A DNA stretch of 64,000 bases from Sthenelais limicola (lineage: Eukaryota; Annelida; Polychaeta; Phyllodocida; Sigalionidae), in assembly GCA_942159475.1 (NCBI GenBank), contig OW804100.1, positions 9,626,127 through 9,690,126 of the forward strand, given 5' to 3'. Positions 57,801 through 64,000 of the stretch are shown in pieces; positions within the stretch are counted from its first letter, which is position 1, and every line of letters starts with the position of its first letter. Made by a program: the position numbers and the translations under genes. The notes under the pieces were generated by a model, which saw only the letters and a program-made list of their open reading frames with translations, was not told the DNA's origin and searched no databases.

Positions 57801-60800
57801 CCCTCATAAAGATCTCATCATTAAGGAGTCGGAATCGCTGAATATCGCTGAGTATGCCATGGTGAAATTGCTTTAAGATATAGAGGATTGTTGAAACTAA
57901 ACCTTAGTGTCAATATTTGATTTCGCCAGTAGATAAATATAATTTCTGAATATGAGAGACCTGATTAAAGAAAACTAGCATTTACTTGTGAACATTGCAA
58001 TACAAACTGTGTTTTATCCGCACAGGTACTATAGTGGTGTATTAACACTTATAATAGCGATGACAGCATGCATTACTGGTTGGTGAAATATGAAGCTAGT
58101 ATGCACCTGGTAATATTGGAGAATGGTCCATGTCACTATAGGAAGCATTAGTCGGGGCTCTTAATTATAGTAGTTCATTTGTATGGAATAATGCTGCCAG
58201 ATTCTAGATAATGTAACCAAAAGGAGAGCATTGCTGATGATTACATTATCGTAAAGTTCGGTTTATCCCCCTGTGTTATATATAGCACTATCAATATACA
58301 TGTATTGTAATATTGTAAATAAATAGGCGAGGCGATGTGTGACACCAACCCATGTACGACCGACGTTTGTTTTGTTCTCACGCCAGGCGTTGGTGACAGC
58401 TGTGATTGGTCACTATATGGTTATGTAACATTAGGCTGGTCAACCTTCTGGTATGTGCGACCTTAGAAGTAATTCCTCTTTCTCTAAGGTGCGACGTACA
58501 CATGTAGTGATATTGCTATATTATTAGCATAATTAGAAGTTTTGAAATATGATATTAATCTTTTACAATATTATGATTAAATTACGCAGTGTCACGTAAT
58601 TTTTACATAACATAAACCAATGAGCAATACAATTGGCTATCGGTATCTGAATGTTTTATTAATGAAAGGCTCCGGTGGTGATATATGGTACATGTACGCA
58701 TTTGCCTTAGCTCTTGGGTGGTAATCTGTGGATATGAGACTAATATCATTGCCAGTGTCCACCTCCAGGAACAGACCCAAACATGTACTATGATGTAGAT
58801 CCATCGCGTAATCTGACTTACATACCGTAGTCACTGACAATAAAAAAAGAGTACCTCTTTTCACAAAGGACGATTATGCGCACAGCAGTGCTACAAATTG
58901 TCTCAAGGTGTACAACCATTTAACGTCACGTCTAGGTAGGATATCTCGGGAGAGATCTATAATTGGAAACACAAACATGGCGACTTTGATCCCAGTGTCT
59001 CATGTATTTGGATTCTGTGGAGGTCGTGATCTTCTGAACGATATACCCGGGGTATCCCCAGTTCAGAAGTGAACAACACGTGTATATCCCATCGAGGTTT
59101 GTGCATTGTCAGTTTCCTATCTATACATGGCGTGTTCAATCATTTTAGGGATTTGCATGTGACCGAACCTAATCTATGTGGGCGGTTTCCATCGTGTTAT
59201 GTTTTCAAGAAATAAGAAACGTTTCCCATACGTGTGAGGCAGAAACAGTACTCTTCATTCTTCTCCATTGTCGAAATTTGCGACGATGGGTTGTGTATAT
59301 CTAGCTATGTTACAGTATCCATGAGGAGTAATATGATAGAGGATGAAAACCAAAAATACACCAGTGTGTGAAGTCGGTTTGATGGGAACCTTATATATAG
59401 TGGGAACAACTTGGTCATGTCCTGTTCTTGAAATAACATCACGACGCCGCCCAGTATAATATATACCCTAATCCATTGCATAAAACTAACAACATGTGGA
59501 GGATAATCTAGTTGAATGGCCTTCTGCTGTTCATTATTTTCTCGGGTAAATGAGGCTTCGTTGGAATGGTTACTCCATTTCTTTAAGTGAGACTCGGAAG
59601 ATAATTCAATAACATTACGATTGCATTTCAGCATGACGTAATTTGACAAATGTGTCTAATTAATTAGAGGCAAATCCATTGGCGAGGCAATTCCAATCTT
59701 TCATTATTTGCTCCGCTGGGTTTAATATTAATATTATTCCGGGCAGATATTAGTATTAATAATGCAGAGGTTATATGCCACGATTATTAATATTGGGAGA
59801 ACATTTCTTCACTATTGCAAAACACAACCAGGCCAGTATTCAAGTAAATTATATGTTGTCGTAAATTATATGTTGTCGTATTTGAATGATTGACTATTTG
59901 ACTATGATTTAATTGCGTAATCAATTTGACTAGTGATTGTACAATGTCATGAATTAATTTGTATTACTATTATTTAATTATGTTCATATAGGCTGAAAGT
60001 GTTGTACTTAGTACATGAGCCTATGAATAAAAAACAAACAAAAAACAAACTCTCTTCATAATGTTATGACAATATAGGCCTATGATGTGCATATGCATTT
60101 TAGCCAGGTAATTAATAAGGTATCAGTATGAGGCAGTCGTTTGCTTAAAGGCTAACAGTGATATCTCTATGATGGAATTCTCGCTACAGTTGTCTTGAGA
60201 ATAAAAGCCAGACCTCCCCCAGTACAGCACAGTGTGTATGTAGACCAGGCCCTTTACACGTGCTCCATATATTTATAAGTGCGCCACGAAAAGGAGGCCT
60301 GTACTGAAGCGAAGGGCGAGTTGGCTTTCCACTCGATTAGCCTCAAAATACCTTTTTTAGTCAAGCGTCAAACAAAGTACGAGCTTCCGAAGGTCTCGTT
60401 TCCCTGGCCGTCTAGAAATCGTTTCTACTTCGTGGAGGTCACGACCCATTTGTAAAGGTCTCTGTTGACGTCCGTAGGAAGAAGGAAAACTGATTGCATT
60501 CCAGTAGAGTGAGATCAAAGCCTTTGGGAGGGGATTAAAACAACTCTAGTAAAGCCATTGACTGACCCCCTCTCTCCAGCTTGCCTTTGTCCTATTTTGC
60601 TGTGCCTCATGTTGTCACTTCAAGTGTTCGTCAATTGTTTCCAATTTATTACGAACCTAAAACAGCGTCCTTTGATTTCTCTGATGTTTTGTACCAACGG
60701 CACGGTACATTTAGGATTTCATATTTTCTCCCCCGCGCAGTTTTTTTGTTTTGATCCTCGTCGCTCCAATCGCACGAGCCTAGGTAGCATTCCAAGTTCA

Positions 60801-63800
60801 GATGGAATTATTGGCAAAAAGATGATCAGATAGAATTTGTGAGAATCAGTGATATGATAAGTTCATATGTGCATAAGCGTGGAATGGTTCTGTTGGTGAA
60901 TTATTGATCCAATGGGTTTTCATTATATCTTTCTCCATAATTATTATGTTTGATCACGTTTAGCATAAAAAATGGTTTCCTTTGCTTTTGACTCAAAACA
61001 TGTTGGTTCATTTAATGAAAACGTGTTATATCCTTCATACCCCTGACCCATAATATCACATACCCTAGGGAAATAGCGGGTATGCACAATTTACGGATAA
61101 GGAACCTTATTACCAAGAAGAGGTCAAGCAAACACAGGAGTCGAGCCTGGCTTTATGAGGTAGTGGAAGATGGAGGGTGAAATGCATGGGGACGGACCAA
61201 GGGAAGGCGGTCTATTATTGAGATGGGAACTGGTGGACAGGAGGCAATAGAAGCTGGCCTATATTGAACACTTAAACCCAAGGATATGATGTCAATTTTA
61301 TCCCCAGGAGTTTGATTTGTAACGTGCAATTTGATTGGCGCTCCAGAAATGCAATGTGTCTGCGCTCTCGGTTGGCCTGCCCGGATACCTGTTAGTGACG
61401 TTCCGTGTGGATTAGTTTGTCATGGAGACCACTGGTTCCCGGGAAAACACCTCCTCAAACCACTGGGACAGGCGCGTGAAATTGACAGCTGAAAGATGCC
61501 ATTATCGATCGAGCGAGTGCCTTAGTCTTCTTTTTCTCCTTATTCCCTCCTCTGCTCAAAATCGATACATGTGCCTAGCAAAACGCCGCAAATGAGTACG
61601 TCCAGTATAGAATTGTCTACCCATGTCAGGCAATAAGTTGAAGAGAGGGTCCTGTTCCTTTGGGAGGATTTTCTTTATGGTTAGCTGGGGAAAGGGGGAT
61701 AAGAAAAAAGCCTGGACTTGGTATGATAAAAGAATCCAGGCAATTTAGCTTCGATAATCCTTTCCTTTCTCCGGCATTCTCTTTATTGACTCCAGTAGTA
61801 GTTTCTTGCGAGGTTTGATACTTCACAAGATGTCGGGGGAAATCAAGGTGCAGTTGTATAATAGATATGAGAAGTAGTAGATGGGACAAAATGTAATTGG
61901 AAATGAAATATCCCTTTCCCCAATTCCCAATTCTGACATCAATAGTGAATTACCTTGTGAATGTGAATCAAATATTCAAGTTCATCACTGAATATATCAA
62001 CGATATTATTAGTCGAGCTTTTAACGGTCACTTACATCAGAAAGGTCATCATATGTACCGCTCTTCGGACCCCCCCCCCCCCCACCTCCCACCACCTTCT
62101 CGTCCATAGCTTCACTTCGCCCCATCCAATTTTGTTTCATTTTGGGGCCCATGGTGCAGAAGGAGTTCTCTATCAACTTATGACACCATCAATAACTACC
62201 GATATATTGCTAAAATTTACGAATTTTACGTCATACCAAACAGGGGTCACATCGCTTAGTAGGGTCCATCTCCAGTAGCTCCACATTTTTGTTGAATTAC
62301 CTTCTTGTTATAGTATATGTGCCAACACATTAGGCCCTATAATAGTCTTTGGCATTGATGTTACATTAATAAAGTTTTAGATGAGTGATATTTTTCTTAA
62401 CTAAGTTGCCTGAATTCTTCAAAAACGCCAATCAAGTAGTCGATAAGATTAAAGTGGCAGAATGTTTTGCCTTATAAATTATATACCTCTTTTTAAAATT
62501 GAAATACTATCTCCAACTTTTTCTCTTGTTACTATGTTACTGCTCGTGTAGTGCCTTCTCCTGCTAGACCTAGACTTGCCGGTCGGTATATAGGTAGTAA
62601 GTTCCCAAATAAATCACTTTCTTGGTTAACTATTTCACGGAGCAGCAAATTAAATCAAGTACCAGAAGCGCAACACATTCATCTTTATAGGCAAGCAGAG
62701 ACGAATGGCTCGTTATACAAAACCAGATTTATGTATTTAAAATAAAGCTGTGGGCCAGGTCACGTTGGAACACTCATATCCTTGGTCATATTTTTCACAT
62801 GACTGCCTTCAGTCGGACGTACAGGCAATAAGCCAGCGGACATGTATGTCCTTTCGAGCAAGTCATAGACCTTCCAAGCAGGCAAGCATCCGTCAATGTC
62901 TCTGGGCAAATAAAGCTCCCTTTTTCTTGTTCTAAATCGGGATTCTTTCGAGGATATAACGGCTTTTAACTTACAGGAGGAGGGAGTAATGTAAGGTGGG
63001 TGCCAACCAGCCACTGGAGACGCACCCCTGGGGGTATTGTGCTTCGATCTAACGCCCCTATTTATCGCCCAGAGCCGATTCACTATCGGTATTTACCTTT
63101 TCCGAGAGTTGTCTGACACCCTGGCATGACCTATAGCTACATCAAAGGCTCCTACATCTCTACCTTCCTCATCTCCTTAAAGAAATAACTATATACTACA
63201 ATATACTACATATGGAAGTCACCATGTAGCACGTAGCGCAAATACTAATTGGCTTCTGCATATTATGCCCAACCTTCCATGATGTTATTGGTAATCATAA
63301 TAATATTGTGATCTTCGATCCCTACCTTATGGAATCCATATAGCGAGAATTGACACCATGGCTCATTTGACATAAGGACCCACCCATACCGACCCTTGTT
63401 TTAGCCTTCATTTGGTTTCCATAAGAAGTAGGCTATAAAACGTGTCCTCACCTAAACTTACTTGTGGCATTGGTGAGACAAGTACATGTACATATTCATC
63501 ATTCGTGTAGGTTGTTGTGTTTCTGACTGTAATTGATAATTTAAATGACTTTGAAATATTTGCCATTAAAACACGCTTAAACCATTCAAAGGACATATCT
63601 GTCACACTTGACTGGCCCATTCGAATGCTAGTGAATCTATATGACAGTCGAGCTTTAATACATTTATCAACGACCTTTATTGACCTTATGTAGAGGCATT
63701 ATTGTGATGATATGAGGCGCGAATCTGATCATTCGATCATCCACTGGCAAGCATGCTATTCCTTATTAGAGATATATTTTCCCTCTAAATTAGATAATAA

Positions 63801-64000
63801 TACATTAATTTCAGGAATGATACATGGATTGGGGATGGGGTCGAATGGGGCTGCCCATATTTAGTGCATTTTACATTTGACTTGATGACAATTCATTGCT
63901 TCGGGGTCGGCAAATCAGGCTATTTCGTGACAAATTATTGATTTGTATCCAAATGGAGTGTCAACAGTTTTAAACACATGGATTGGGGTTAGACCCCTTG
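54840..64000. other. Non-coding DNA, possibly intron or regulatory
   Basis: About 9.2 kb with no further exon, transposon ORF or RNA gene recognised. Minor features: a 17-bp tandem pair (TAAATTATATGTTGTCG, 59,845-59,878), a TAGGCCTA palindrome at 60,075 and a poly(C) run at 62,070-62,083. If the exon at 54,503 is real, part of this is its first intron. Open frames of 60-115 codons on both strands have no recognisable domain. Confidence 0.45.

Noticed and set aside
59305..59649. 114-codon minus-strand frame with hydrophobic stretches
   Set aside because: No homologous motif, no signal or start context, and length is within chance for an AT-rich 64-kb window.
1..64000. tRNA, rRNA and snRNA genes
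   Set aside because: I looked for B-box-like GGTTCGAAT words and conserved rRNA segments by eye and found none; a covariance-model scan would be decisive.

Overview
The window is animal (eukaryotic) nuclear DNA: AT-rich, gene-poor and intron-scale. It has no bacterial-style gene packing, and its coding capacity lies almost entirely in retrotransposons of types common in aquatic invertebrates and lower vertebrates: Tx1/L1-like and CR1/Jockey-like LINEs and a DIRS/Ngaro-like tyrosine-recombinase retrotransposon. It also holds several short inverted-repeat (MITE-type) elements. The palindromic octamer TAGGCCTA recurs at least six times. I infer a marine invertebrate, possibly a deuterostome such as an echinoderm or hemichordate, but the sequence alone does not fix the species.

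Layout. 1-7,650: non-coding DNA with TA-rich microsatellites, two small TIR elements (3,651-3,865 and 6,785-6,959), a 36-nt poly(C) tract and a 19-bp tandem repeat. 7,670-8,990: a decayed CR1/Jockey-like LINE that stops abruptly inside its reverse transcriptase (RT) and abuts a broken NADAR-domain gene (about 9,000-9,600) with a duplicated ~208-bp tail. 12,246-15,700: a second, longer, decayed LINE whose endonuclease is split by a ~540-bp CpG-rich insertion. 16,790-18,016: remains of two further LINEs placed tail to tail. 18,517-19,678: a hAT-like non-autonomous element with another foldback element nested in it. 20,799-25,298: the highlight of mobile DNA here, a 4.5-kb Tx1-like LINE on the minus strand with a perfect 15-bp target-site duplication and an ORF broken by a single base.

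From 26,600 to 35,010 two copies of one ~800-bp palindrome-rich TIR element lie in opposite orientation about 7 kb apart. 35,011-44,050 is non-coding with tandem and inverted repeats. 44,058-46,921 (minus strand) is a broken DIRS/Ngaro-like element with a gag-like gene carrying a CCCH zinc finger, RT, RNase H and tyrosine recombinase; part of its RT has been deleted. A LINE RT fragment and a 380-bp TIR element follow at 47.6-48.4 kb.

The right-hand 16 kb is almost free of recognisable transposons. Its only host-gene candidate is an alanine-rich, transcription-factor-like first exon at 54,503-54,829 that ends on a consensus splice donor. No tRNA, rRNA or CRISPR was recognised. Boundaries of decayed elements are approximate, since I could not run similarity searches.
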